Positions 1 to 7,715 of a DNA stretch of 13,353 nt are shown piece by piece; position 1 is the stretch's first letter, and each line of letters begins with the position of its first letter. A program made the translations under genes and the position numbers. This stretch comes from Caldifarciminota bacterium. GTDB lineage: Bacteria; Hydrothermota; 32-111; QNBC01. Location of the stretch: assembly GCA_015486655.1 (NCBI GenBank), contig WFRF01000001.1, forward strand, positions 1 to 13,353. Reading direction: 5' to 3'. The notes under the pieces were generated by a model. The model ran no database searches and was not told the origin of the DNA. It saw nothing but the letters and a program-made list of their open reading frames with translations.

Positions 1-90
1 ATTGTAAACAATCATTCTTGCGGTGTTCTCATTTTATATTTCTATCAATTTCAATGTATGAAACTGATAAATATGTCTATACCACTTACC
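1..90 (-). repeat. Dispersed intergenic element, copy A (cut by left window edge)
   Basis: Read on the minus strand from 90 to 1, this matches the start of copy B at 7320. The first 23 nt are identical (GGTAAGTGGTATAGACATAT followed by TTA), and by eye 59 of the first 68 nt agree. It ends at the window edge with the palindromic core ATTGTNNACAAT (1-12). It starts 94 bp downstream of the cyclase stop codon and points the same way as that gene. The rest of the element would lie left of the window. Positions 91-183 are AT-rich; no convincing terminator for the cyclase gene is visible there. Confidence 0.8.
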
Positions 91-183
91 CACCATACTT
101 ACCATTTTGAAAAAATATAAAAATATTACTTTTAAAAAGAATGAAATGTACAAATCTGTCTTTTGCAACTTTATTTAATCGTT

Positions 184-3100
184 CTAATTATCGGAAGTTA
201 TACACTCCCGTTTTACTTCCTTGATTTTATAATCAAGCCCGATTTCGACAAAAATATCCATTGCCTCTTTCAAACACCTGTCGTAATGAGGATTTTTCAT
301 TGCTTTTAATATTTTTCCGCACTCCAATAAAGCTTCCGCCAAATGAAATTTTTGTCCGATATTTTTAAACAAATTACTCGCTTTTTTAAATAAATCCTCT
401 GCTTCCGATTTTTTTTCAACACCCTTTATTTTCGCAAGATTTAATAACGCAACAGATTCCCCCATTTTACTATTTTCTTTCTCACTGAGATTCAACGCTT
501 TATTTGCATATTCAGCAGCTGTTTTTAATTTTCCCCGAATAAATTCTAACTCAGATAGGGTATTAAACACATTTATCAATTGAAAACCGTAATTTATGGA
601 TTCAAGAATCTTTTTAGATTCATTAAGCAATTCCTCAGCTTTTTCATAATCATTGACGGCAATATAAACCTTGCTGAGGTAACATGTTACGGCTCCCACT
701 TCGCCTTGTTCTCCTATTTCTTTAAATATATTTAAACTGTCTTTAAGGTACTTAATTGATTTATCATACTCCCCAAGGTAATAATATATTTTACCTAAAC
801 TTCCCCTTGCCATTCCCACTCTTCGTTTATCACCGACTTCTTCAACCGCCTTTAAATATTTTTTGTCATACTTGATAGCCCTTTTATAATCCCCAAGTTT
901 ACTGTAAACATTTCCCAAATAACCGTATGCCACTCCTACAGACCCCTTTAATCCCATCTCCTTAGACAACTTTAATTGTATTTTACTACTCTTAATAGCC
1001 AGTTCATATTCCCCCATTTCCGTATATGAAAGAGCCATTGTTCCATGTATAGCCAATATGCACCTTTTATCGTCCAATTCCTCACAAATGGCCAATGATT
1101 CCCAACAGTGAGCTATTGAAAGCTTATAATCACCAAGATTATAATACACATTGGCAAGATTGCCGCTTAAACCACTTATGCCCGATTTGAACCCTATTGT
1201 TTTAGCCACTTTCATAGCCATTTCGTAATATTTTATTGCTCGACCGTAATGCCCCTGATTTTTATATATGATTCCTATGTTATTATTGGCTATTACTTCT
1301 CCCTGCCTGTCTCCGATTTCTCTGTATAGCATTATAACATCACTATACAATGCCAATGCTTTATCATATTTCCCACTGATTGAATAAATAGTGGCAATGT
1401 CATTCAATATTTCCGCTTTAGTACGTACAATTACACTTTTCATCCGTTTATCAGATGTATTAAAATCTATAATTTTAACAGCTTTATTGCCTACCCTAAA
1501 TGCTCTTTCCATATCCCCTTCTTCCCTATAAATCCAGCTCTTATCACTAAGCAACCTTGCTTGCAAAAGTTTTATGGTTTTATTCGATTTCAATTTTTTC
1601 AAAATGGCTTCAGCGCTATTGAACAATTCCATAGCGCTCTTATATTCACCTTTGTTTTCAAAAATTTCACCAATTAAAATATTCGATTTTGCCTTTATAA
1701 TTTTACTATTTGAAATAACGGACATTTTCTTATAGTATTTGATTGCTTCCTCGTTTTTACCGATAAGGACATATACGTCTCCCAATTTGTCATACAAATC
1801 TATCAAATCCTTCTTCTTATTTGGAAAATGCTTTTTTATAAGCTTTATGCTTCGATTATAATATCTGATTGCATCATCGTTTTTATACTCTTCCTTAGCT
1901 TCATCTCCGGATTTTATACTGTAATACAATGCCTTTTCCCATTCATTTGCCTTACCGAAATGATATGCAAGTATCTCATAAAATCTGTTAATATTATTTC
2001 TGTATAGACTCTCGATTGCTTCACCTATGGATTTATGCAATTTTCTCTGTTTTTCCGTCAATATGGAATTATATATAACATCCTTTATAATAATATGTCT
2101 GAATATGTATTCAACCTCGCTGATGATTCTTTTGAAAGTCAATCCTTCTTCCTCACTTACATCGAGATATTTTCCCGCATCTCTCCCAAGTATTTCCGTA
2201 ATTATTCTTTCGTTGAACTCCATCCCCACTACACTCCCTATTCTCAGACATCTCTTTACCATTGTATTGAGCCTATCAACCCTTGCCATGATAACCGACC
2301 ATATATTTTCCGGGATTTCTTCTTCTTTGAATAGCTTTGTTTTTACCCATTGTTTTTCTTTTTCCTCAATGAGTTTGTTTTCAATTAAATTAAGAATAAA
2401 TTGCTCTATATAAAACGGGTTACCCCTTGTTCTTGCAACAATCATTTTATGGATATCGTCCGGTAGAGGTTTATTGTTCAATAATTCTTTTACAAGCAAT
2501 TTGGAAGTTTCTTCTTTAAGTGGTTTTAGTTCGATTTTTAGATATTTAATATCCTTAGGAATGGTAAAAGATTCAATAATACTCGGTTTAGGCCTTCCGG
2601 CAAATACAATAGTTATATTGTTTCTGTTCGGTGATAAATTTAATAAAATTTTTATGGCATACTTAAGAATTTCAATATCTTCTTTTTGTAAAAACTGTAT
2701 ATCGTCAAAAATCAAAACCGTTTTTTGAGACGTCTGATATTCCAGATAATAAACAATTGCATCCCTGATATTTTCATACCTGAGTTTGGCACTGATATTA
2801 TCATATATGGAATTCATGTATTTTAAATGGAAAAGCATGGTGCCTATAAACGGGATTTTTTTTGAGAGTTCTCCGTCTTTGTCGACTGTTTCAATATGCT
2901 TTTTTAATTTCAGCTTTTTTACGGATTCTGAATCATCTATATTTATGCCTGCCGCTTTTGCTATAATATTTGCAAAAATATCAAATGTTACCTTCAAATC
3001 ATTTGCCGTTGTTTTTATTATTTTATATTCATCTGTCAGATTTTTTACAATTTCATAAATTAATCTGGATTTACCGATTCCCGCATCCCCGATGATGCCG

Positions 3101-4365
3101 ATAATGCTTCTTCCGCTCTCTATGGTTTTAACCATAGAATCTATCTCCTCTTCTCTGCCGACAAAATTCATTCTGTATAATTTCTCTTTTCTTGTTTTCA
3201 CGGTATATCTTTTGACCGCAAGTTTTTTCCCCTTCAATTTTGATGCCGGTAATTCAACCATTTCAAATTCATCTTCCACCAATCTCTTTGTATTCTCCCC
3301 GATTACAGCCTCTCCTTTTGATGTTGTCATCAATCTGGATGCAATATTCACGCCGTCTCCAATTACCGTATATTCCTTGGCATAATCCGAACCGACTATT
3401 CCTGCATATACAAATCCCGTATTTAATCCTATTTTGAACGATAAGGGAGGTATTGATATTTTACTGATTTCCATCGCCGCCAGCACAGCGTTTCTCGTGG
3501 CTTGTTCATGGGAAATCGGTGCACCGAATGTAATAAGTATCGAATTCCCCCTGAAGTCAATCCCTATTTTATTTATCGAACCGCTGTATTTATTTGTAAT
3601 TTCTATAACCTTAACAAAAAAATTATTCAGTTTATCGACTTCCGGATTAAGTTCGTTATACCCGTAAAAATTGATAAAAACGGCTGTGGCTACCCTGTTT
3701 TCTCCGATTACCCCCGATTCTATAAACTTAGGGACCCCCTGAGGGAGAAATTTCTCAATGTTTTTTATCCTCTTAGTTCTTTTTCGTTCTTTTTTATCCA
3801 ATAACTTCGGAACCGAATAGTCCTTCAATATCTTTCCGTTAAAAAATATCTCACCCGATTCGGCATGTTTTTGGGTTTTCACAAGTTTTCCTATGATATT
3901 TCCCGCTATTAAAAGGGAAGAAATATTCTCATCTCCCAAAAGTACTTCAGCCCATCTCCCCTCTTCTGCTACGATTTTCATATTAATCGAAACCCTTCCG
4001 GCGAGCGTATCAACATTTTTAAAATTATCCATTTCTTTCATAAGTGCGATGGAACATGCTCTGGCACGTTCAAAATAATCTTTTTCATCTCTGTAAAAAC
4101 CCACAAGCAATGCGTCCCCTCCGAACTTCAAAACAATGCCGTCAAATTCCCTTATTATGGACAACATTCTGCCAAAATAGCTGTTTAAAATCTTTGTGAG
4201 TTCTTCGGTTCCCCTTTTACCCAACTTCCCGAGTCTCTCTGACAAACTTGTAAATCCGGAAATATCCATAAGTAGCAAAATACCGGAGACAAATTCATGT
4301 TTTTTTTCTGACAGCGCAATAGATCTGTCGGAAACAAAAGGTAAAAGTTTGGTTTTAGAATACAT
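184..4365 (-). CDS. Soluble adenylyl cyclase-like protein: tandem class III cyclase domains, P-loop ATPase and TPR array
   Basis: Predicted cytoplasmic multidomain adenylyl cyclase making cAMP from ATP; no signal peptide or membrane segment is seen. Numbering is from the ATG at 4365 (1393 aa). Cyclase domain 1 (about 26-165) has both metal aspartates, D34 in MDISGFTSL and D84 in LKFGGDALL, plus K80. Cyclase domain 2 (about 222-390) has YTVIGDGVNIASR with T333, N340 and R344, the adenine and transition-state residues of the family. A STAND/AAA-type NTPase follows, with Walker A GDAGIGKS (K432, S433) and Walker B TVLIFDD (D554, D555). From about 797 to the end are roughly a dozen TPRs. This is the order and approximate size of animal ADCY10 (about 1600 aa). 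A longer frame opens at GTG 4392, but the ATG is preferred because AGGGAA lies 6 nt before it. The gene is monocistronic and divergent from the propeller gene. A guanylyl cyclase cannot be strictly excluded, but the K80/T333 pair fits ATP. Confidence 0.9.
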   Translation of the reverse strand: MYSKTKLLPFVSDRSIALSEKKHEFVSGILLLMDISGFTSLSERLGKLGKRGTEELTKILNSYFGRMLSIIREFDGIVLKFGGDALLVGFYRDEKDYFERARACSIALMKEMDNFKNVDTLAGRVSINMKIVAEEGRWAEVLLGDENISSLLIAGNIIGKLVKTQKHAESGEIFFNGKILKDYSVPKLLDKKERKRTKRIKNIEKFLPQGVPKFIESGVIGENRVATAVFINFYGYNELNPEVDKLNNFFVKVIEITNKYSGSINKIGIDFRGNSILITFGAPISHEQATRNAVLAAMEISKISIPPLSFKIGLNTGFVYAGIVGSDYAKEYTVIGDGVNIASRLMTTSKGEAVIGENTKRLVEDEFEMVELPASKLKGKKLAVKRYTVKTRKEKLYRMNFVGREEEIDSMVKTIESGRSIIGIIGDAGIGKSRLIYEIVKNLTDEYKIIKTTANDLKVTFDIFANIIAKAAGINIDDSESVKKLKLKKHIETVDKDGELSKKIPFIGTMLFHLKYMNSIYDNISAKLRYENIRDAIVYYLEYQTSQKTVLIFDDIQFLQKEDIEILKYAIKILLNLSPNRNNITIVFAGRPKPSIIESFTIPKDIKYLKIELKPLKEETSKLLVKELLNNKPLPDDIHKMIVARTRGNPFYIEQFILNLIENKLIEEKEKQWVKTKLFKEEEIPENIWSVIMARVDRLNTMVKRCLRIGSVVGMEFNERIITEILGRDAGKYLDVSEEEGLTFKRIISEVEYIFRHIIIKDVIYNSILTEKQRKLHKSIGEAIESLYRNNINRFYEILAYHFGKANEWEKALYYSIKSGDEAKEEYKNDDAIRYYNRSIKLIKKHFPNKKKDLIDLYDKLGDVYVLIGKNEEAIKYYKKMSVISNSKIIKAKSNILIGEIFENKGEYKSAMELFNSAEAILKKLKSNKTIKLLQARLLSDKSWIYREEGDMERAFRVGNKAVKIIDFNTSDKRMKSVIVRTKAEILNDIATIYSISGKYDKALALYSDVIMLYREIGDRQGEVIANNNIGIIYKNQGHYGRAIKYYEMAMKVAKTIGFKSGISGLSGNLANVYYNLGDYKLSIAHCWESLAICEELDDKRCILAIHGTMALSYTEMGEYELAIKSSKIQLKLSKEMGLKGSVGVAYGYLGNVYSKLGDYKRAIKYDKKYLKAVEEVGDKRRVGMARGSLGKIYYYLGEYDKSIKYLKDSLNIFKEIGEQGEVGAVTCYLSKVYIAVNDYEKAEELLNESKKILESINYGFQLINVFNTLSELEFIRGKLKTAAEYANKALNLSEKENSKMGESVALLNLAKIKGVEKKSEAEDLFKKASNLFKNIGQKFHLAEALLECGKILKAMKNPHYDRCLKEAMDIFVEIGLDYKIKEVKRECITSDN

Positions 4366-4371
4366 CTTTAC

Positions 4372-4377
4372 TTCCCT
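4372..4377 (-). promoter_or_regulatory. Ribosome binding site deciding the cyclase start
   Basis: On the minus strand AGGGAA is followed by 6 nt and then ATG at 4365. The upstream in-frame GTG at 4392 has only AT-rich sequence before it and no purine-rich Shine-Dalgarno motif, so the ATG is the better start. The extra nine codons of the GTG version are not part of the cyclase fold. Confidence 0.65.
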
Positions 4378-4418
4378 AAATTTCTCATTCACATACTAAC
4401 TTTATTTTTTATAAAATG

Positions 4419-4447
4419 ATTATATTCAAAATTTTCTTTTAAGTCAA
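4419..4447 (-). promoter_or_regulatory. Housekeeping-type promoter of the cyclase gene
   Basis: Minus strand: -35 TTGACT (4447-4442), 17-nt spacer, -10 TATAAT (4424-4419). Expected transcription start is near 4412, giving a leader of about 47 nt to the ATG. The match to the sigma-70 consensus is 11 of 12 with ideal spacing. Confidence 0.75.
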
Positions 4448-4472
4448 CAAACTTCGGGACAAATCAAATTTA

Positions 4473-4493
4473 TAAATGTAATAAATACATTTA
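4473..4493. repeat. AT-rich perfect inverted repeat between divergent promoters
   Basis: TAAATGTA, loop ATAAA, TACATTTA: 8-bp perfect arms with a 5-nt spacer. It lies upstream of the cyclase -35 box (centre about 71 bp from the predicted start) and far upstream of the propeller promoter. It could be an operator for a dimeric regulator or simply an AT-rich palindrome; no regulator can be named. Confidence 0.45.
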
Positions 4494-4555
4494 CCGTTTT
4501 TGTGCATTAAAAGTATACGGAGCGTGCAACATTTACATAGAAGAAGGGACATATA

Positions 4556-4633
4556 ACCGGCATTGTTCACAATAAATCCGGACTTAGCTACGAAAACTTA
4601 TAAGTTCCCCCAATTTCTCACTTCATAATTCTA
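4556..4633 (+). repeat. Degenerate copy D of the dispersed intergenic element
   Basis: It contains ATTGTTCACAAT (4562-4573), then TCCGGACTTAG, then CACTTCATAATTCTA (4619-4633). Copy C has the same blocks in the same order: ATTGTTTACAAT at 9457, TTCCGGACTTGAG, and CACTTCATAGTTCTA at 9514. The first and last blocks start 57 nt apart in both. Shared GTGCAACA just upstream (near 4525, and 9389 in copy C) suggests the copy once reached further left. It fills most of the 461-bp divergent spacer, whose remainder holds only promoters, one palindrome and AT-rich sequence. Confidence 0.55.
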
Positions 4634-4764
4634 CTCTAAACTATACTTCATTCTTAGTCATCCTTTATCTCTAACTTGCTACTATACACGTAATCTCACT
4701 GCTTTTGGTGTAGCTTAAATAGTAAATGCAACATACATTACCTGCTAAATAAGCATAAAAATAC

Positions 4765-4793
4765 TTGAAACAAAATAAAATTGTGTTTATAAT
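4765..4793 (+). promoter_or_regulatory. Promoter of the SBBP propeller gene
   Basis: -35 TTGAAA (4765-4770), 17-nt spacer, -10 TATAAT (4788-4793). Start of transcription is expected near 4800, about 27 nt before the ATG. The leader carries a strong AAGGAGG (4815-4821) 5 nt before the start codon. Confidence 0.75.
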
Positions 4794-4826
4794 GAATATA
4801 ATAAGGTAAAAAATAAGGAGGACTTT

Positions 4827-7247
4827 ATGAAATTTTTTACTAAATTTCTCTTTGTCGTTATATTACTATGCTTAGCAAGTGTAAAACTACATGCTGATAA
4901 TTATACTATTCAATGGGCAGACACATTGAATAATGGGAGCAATGACTACGCTCAGAGTGTGGCTATCGATAATGAAGGACATATATATATCACCGGATAT
5001 TCTACTATTAGCGGTAACTTTGATTATTTAACCGTAAAATATGATTCCACGGGTAACATTATTTGGATAGATACTCTTGATAACGGAGAAAACGATCAAC
5101 CATACGGGATAGCTGTTGACAATAATTATAATGTCTGTGTTACCGGATTATCGTATATAAACGGTAGTTATGATTATCTAACAGTTAAATATGACTCTTT
5201 GGGACACATAGTATGGGAAGATACTGTTATTGCTGGCAATGGTCTGGATATAGCTGTTGACGATAAAAACAACGTATATGTTACGGGAGACCTATATGTC
5301 AACTCAACTGATGATTACTTTACTGTAAAGTATGACTCTCTTGGAAACACAATTTGGGCAGACACCTTTGATAATGGTGGCAAAGATATAGCTCAAGGTA
5401 TAGCTGTAGACAAGAATGGTAACGTATATGTTACAGGATATTCCAATATTGATTCGATTAATGATTACTTCACATTAAAATACGATTCGCTCGGAAATAT
5501 AGTATGGGCAGATACTCTCAATAATAGCAGTGATGATAGGGCTCAAGGCATAACTTTAGACAGAAATGGAAACGTATATGTTACGGGATATTCTCATATC
5601 GATACTACCGATGATTGGCTTACTGTAAAGTATAATTCTACGGGAAACATTATTTGGATAGATACACTTAATAACGGCATGGATGACTATGCAGACGGCA
5701 TAACAACAGACGATAAAGGCAATATTTATATTACAGGTGCATCAAAAATAGAGGGCAATACCGATTACTTTACTGTAAAGTACGACTCTTCGGGAAACAT
5801 AGTATGGGAAGATACGCTTGAAAATGGTTCTTTCAGTTTTGCTAATGGTATAGCTGTCGACAGTAATGAAAATATCTACATTACGGGAAATTCATATGTT
5901 GACACAAATTATGATTTTCTTACTTTGAAATACTTACATTTATACAGTGATAAAGACATAGGCATTGTTTCTATTACATCCCCTGATTCCGGATTTATAT
6001 CACCGAGCTATTATAATGTATCGGCAATCGTTAAAAATTTTGGTAATGTTTCCGAATCATTTGATGTATACGCAGAAGTAATTGATACGACAAACGGGTG
6101 GACAACAATATCTAGAGATACGGTTTCAATATCCAATCTCGCCGCAGGTGATACCTCTACGGTTGTTTTCGATTCATGTGATTACCAAGCCAATGCCGTA
6201 TATCTAACCAGAGTGTATGTAAATCTACCAGATACGAATACGGCTAATGATACCGCCGAAATATATTCATCAACAATGCACTACTACGTTATGTTTGTTG
6301 AAGATGCAGAAGGGTACGGAGCTCCACATCATCCCGATTCCACATGGTATGTGCCTCTTACCAATTTGGTGGGCAAAGATAGTGTATATTGGTATCTGAC
6401 AACGAACGTGAACCAAGACGGTCCTGATCTTGCGGCTATGGAGCATGCCAATCTTGTTATATGGAACACATATAATTATTTTAGTGCTCCCAGTTTTACC
6501 GATAACGATACGACAAACATAAACGATTACATAAACGAAGGTGGTAAGGTTTGGCTTATAGGACAGGACTTCGTCTATACTATGAGTAAATCAGCGAAGA
6601 GGAATAGGCTGGAAAGAGCGATATTTCCGTGGTTAGACAAATTCGGTGTGGATTCCGTAATAGAGGACTATTTAGAGGATACTGTAATGACGATACAGGG
6701 AACGGGACAGGTTGCAGGTAATCCGATATCCGTGCACTCTGATTTCAACACTTCTTATAGCGGCGGGCATCTCTATCCGGATATAATATATCCCGATACA
6801 TCCGCTCAAGCGGTGCTTATCGATCCTGATTCATCTGTGACAATAGGTATAATAACAAATGATTCCACAAAGGCATTCTGGGCGGCAGACGGCAGAGGAG
6901 CTGATCTTACACCCGGAGGTGATTGGGAAACATTGATAGATAAAATGCTGTCTCTTTTCGGTATAACACACCAAGGTATAAACGAGAAAGCGGTGATAGA
7001 AAGCAAATCCGTTAAAACGAGTTTGGTTGTAAAGAGGACGGTCAATACTATGATGGACTTTTCATATAGAGGCAACAGAAAGGCAGAAATACTCGTGAGC
7101 GACATAAATGGCAGAATCGTGAAGAGATTTGTCAATGTAAATCCCGGAAGCAGATTAAGTATAGAAAGTAACACACTGACGGCAGGAATATACTTTATAA
7201 CTGTAAAGGGGACCAATGTAATATCCAAGGTTACGGTTATAAAGTAA
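4827..7247 (+). CDS. Secreted seven-bladed SBBP beta-propeller protein with CARDB-like domain and T9SS-type C-terminal domain
   Basis: An 806-aa exported protein. Residues 1-23 form a classical signal peptide (basic MKFFTK, hydrophobic core, likely cleavage after LHA). Residues 30-372 hold seven copies of a 47-50 aa SBBP repeat (W-x-DT ... IAVD..GNVYVTGYS ... DYLTVKYDS.GNI), enough for one closed propeller. Residues about 374-475 resemble a CARDB/Ig-like adhesion domain (VSAIVKNFGNVSESFDV...ISNLAAGDT). Residues about 480-710 look like an alpha/beta fold (LVIWNTYNYF, GGKVWLIGQD), perhaps glutamine-amidotransferase/DUF4350-like; that assignment is weak. The last 70 residues (ILVSDINGRIVKRF ... 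LTAGIYFITVKG ... SKVTVIK) fit a type A T9SS sorting domain, so a surface-attached or released protein is inferred. Ligand unknown. It has its own promoter and terminator. Its start is fixed by AAGGAGG and the signal peptide. Confidence 0.9.
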   Translation: MKFFTKFLFVVILLCLASVKLHADNYTIQWADTLNNGSNDYAQSVAIDNEGHIYITGYSTISGNFDYLTVKYDSTGNIIWIDTLDNGENDQPYGIAVDNNYNVCVTGLSYINGSYDYLTVKYDSLGHIVWEDTVIAGNGLDIAVDDKNNVYVTGDLYVNSTDDYFTVKYDSLGNTIWADTFDNGGKDIAQGIAVDKNGNVYVTGYSNIDSINDYFTLKYDSLGNIVWADTLNNSSDDRAQGITLDRNGNVYVTGYSHIDTTDDWLTVKYNSTGNIIWIDTLNNGMDDYADGITTDDKGNIYITGASKIEGNTDYFTVKYDSSGNIVWEDTLENGSFSFANGIAVDSNENIYITGNSYVDTNYDFLTLKYLHLYSDKDIGIVSITSPDSGFISPSYYNVSAIVKNFGNVSESFDVYAEVIDTTNGWTTISRDTVSISNLAAGDTSTVVFDSCDYQANAVYLTRVYVNLPDTNTANDTAEIYSSTMHYYVMFVEDAEGYGAPHHPDSTWYVPLTNLVGKDSVYWYLTTNVNQDGPDLAAMEHANLVIWNTYNYFSAPSFTDNDTTNINDYINEGGKVWLIGQDFVYTMSKSAKRNRLERAIFPWLDKFGVDSVIEDYLEDTVMTIQGTGQVAGNPISVHSDFNTSYSGGHLYPDIIYPDTSAQAVLIDPDSSVTIGIITNDSTKAFWAADGRGADLTPGGDWETLIDKMLSLFGITHQGINEKAVIESKSVKTSLVVKRTVNTMMDFSYRGNRKAEILVSDINGRIVKRFVNVNPGSRLSIESNTLTAGIYFITVKGTNVISKVTVIK
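4914..5942 (+). repeat. Seven in-frame tandem repeats of about 150 bp encoding SBBP blades
   Basis: Repeat units start at protein residues 30, 80, 130, 177, 227, 277 and 327. Six units of about 50 codons begin with tryptophan and W[AIE]DT; the third lacks three codons near its start (WEDTVIAGNGLD). The seventh ends in LTLKY without the following GNI segment. Units are diverged in sequence (changed codons and residues) rather than near-identical, so this is an old array and not a recent expansion. Confidence 0.85.
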
Positions 7248-7270
7248 ACACAATTTGCTTAACTTTAACT

Positions 7271-7310
7271 AAAAAGGGAGAGTAAATTATCAATTTATTC
7301 TCCTTTTTAT
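7271..7310 (+). terminator. Hairpin terminator after the propeller gene
   Basis: AAAAAGGGAGAGTAAAT pairs with ATTTATTCTCCTTTTT around a short loop, with one bulged base and a G-T pair, ending in a T-run. It starts 24 bp after the stop codon. The A-tract/T-tract symmetry could allow some bidirectional function, but no gene converges here. Confidence 0.75.
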
Positions 7311-7319
7311 AATAACATT

Positions 7320-7623
7320 GGTAAGTGGTATAGACATATTTACCACATTTGTACATTGACATTGATAGAGATATAGCATGAGAACACTATAAACGAGGAT
7401 TGTTTACAATATATCATTTCGGACTTTATCCAGAATCTCACCTTGATGCTGAAACAAGTTCAGCATGACAACACTGCGACTACGTCGCAAGTTTTTAAGT
7501 AAGAAGTTAGAAGTAAGAAATAAAAGAATATTTAATAATTATTTCCGATTTAACTTCTTAGTCTTAATTGAGACGCACTTCCTTTATTCCCATTAGGTGG
7601 TTAATATGTTTACACCTATCTAC
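7320..7623 (+). repeat. Dispersed intergenic element, copy B (longest, about 304 bp)
   Basis: The left part (7320-7410) matches copy A on the opposite strand. The core ATTGTTTACAAT (7399-7410) and the following TCATTTCGGACTT are shared with copy C, where the second block is TCATTCCGGACTT. The right end TTAATATGTTTACACCTATCTAC is an imperfect inverted copy of the left end (16 of 23 positions by eye), and CACCTATCTAC recurs exactly in copy C. It contains two hairpins (7446-7489) and no credible ORF. With the flanking terminator and promoter it accounts for the 468-bp gap between the two secreted-protein genes. Confidence 0.65.
7446..7489. repeat. Pair of adjacent hairpins inside copy B
   Basis: First hairpin: ATGCTGAA (7446-7453), loop ACAAG, TTCAGCAT (7459-7466). 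Second hairpin: TGCGAC (7475-7480), loop TAC, GTCGCA (7484-7489), followed by AGTTTTT. Both are perfect stems and both are absent from the shorter copy C. They look like REP-like palindromes nested in the element; the second has a terminator-like T-run. Confidence 0.6.
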
Positions 7624-7643
7624 TTTTATATCACACATTTTTC

Positions 7644-7671
7644 TTGACATTTAAAGACATAATGCTATAAT
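7644..7671 (+). promoter_or_regulatory. Consensus promoter of the second secreted-protein gene
   Basis: -35 TTGACA (7644-7649), 16-nt spacer, -10 TATAAT (7666-7671) preceded by TGC, which adds an extended -10. Both hexamers match the consensus perfectly. The start is expected near 7678, giving a 38-nt leader with AAAGGAGG (7703-7710) 5 nt before the ATG. CACCTATCTAC, the end of copy B, lies 20 nt upstream. Confidence 0.85.
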
Positions 7672-7715
7672 ATTTTTGTAGGATTTAAATTTTAATAATG
7701 TAAAAGGAGGCGTTT

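Noticed and set aside
4392..4392. GTG start of the cyclase gene, nine codons upstream of the ATG.
   Set aside because: There is no Shine-Dalgarno motif before it, whereas the ATG at 4365 has AGGGAA at good spacing. It remains possible because the predicted transcript starts upstream of both.
4473..4493. Possible CRP (cAMP receptor) site next to the cyclase gene.
   Set aside because: The outer arms AAATGT and ACATTT match the E. coli CRP consensus, but the gap between them is 7 nt instead of 10 and the inner GA/TC bases are missing. No CRP gene is in the window.
6806..7228. Minus-strand open frame of 140 codons antisense to the 3' end of the propeller gene.
   Set aside because: The sense strand encodes a convincing T9SS-type tail in this stretch. 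The antisense protein is a low-complexity hydrophobic translation with no promoter or ribosome binding site.
7305..7634. Target-site duplication TTTTATA on both sides of copy B.
   Set aside because: The left copy belongs to the terminator T-run and is 8 bp away from the element start, so it does not abut the ends. Such AT strings are common in these spacers.
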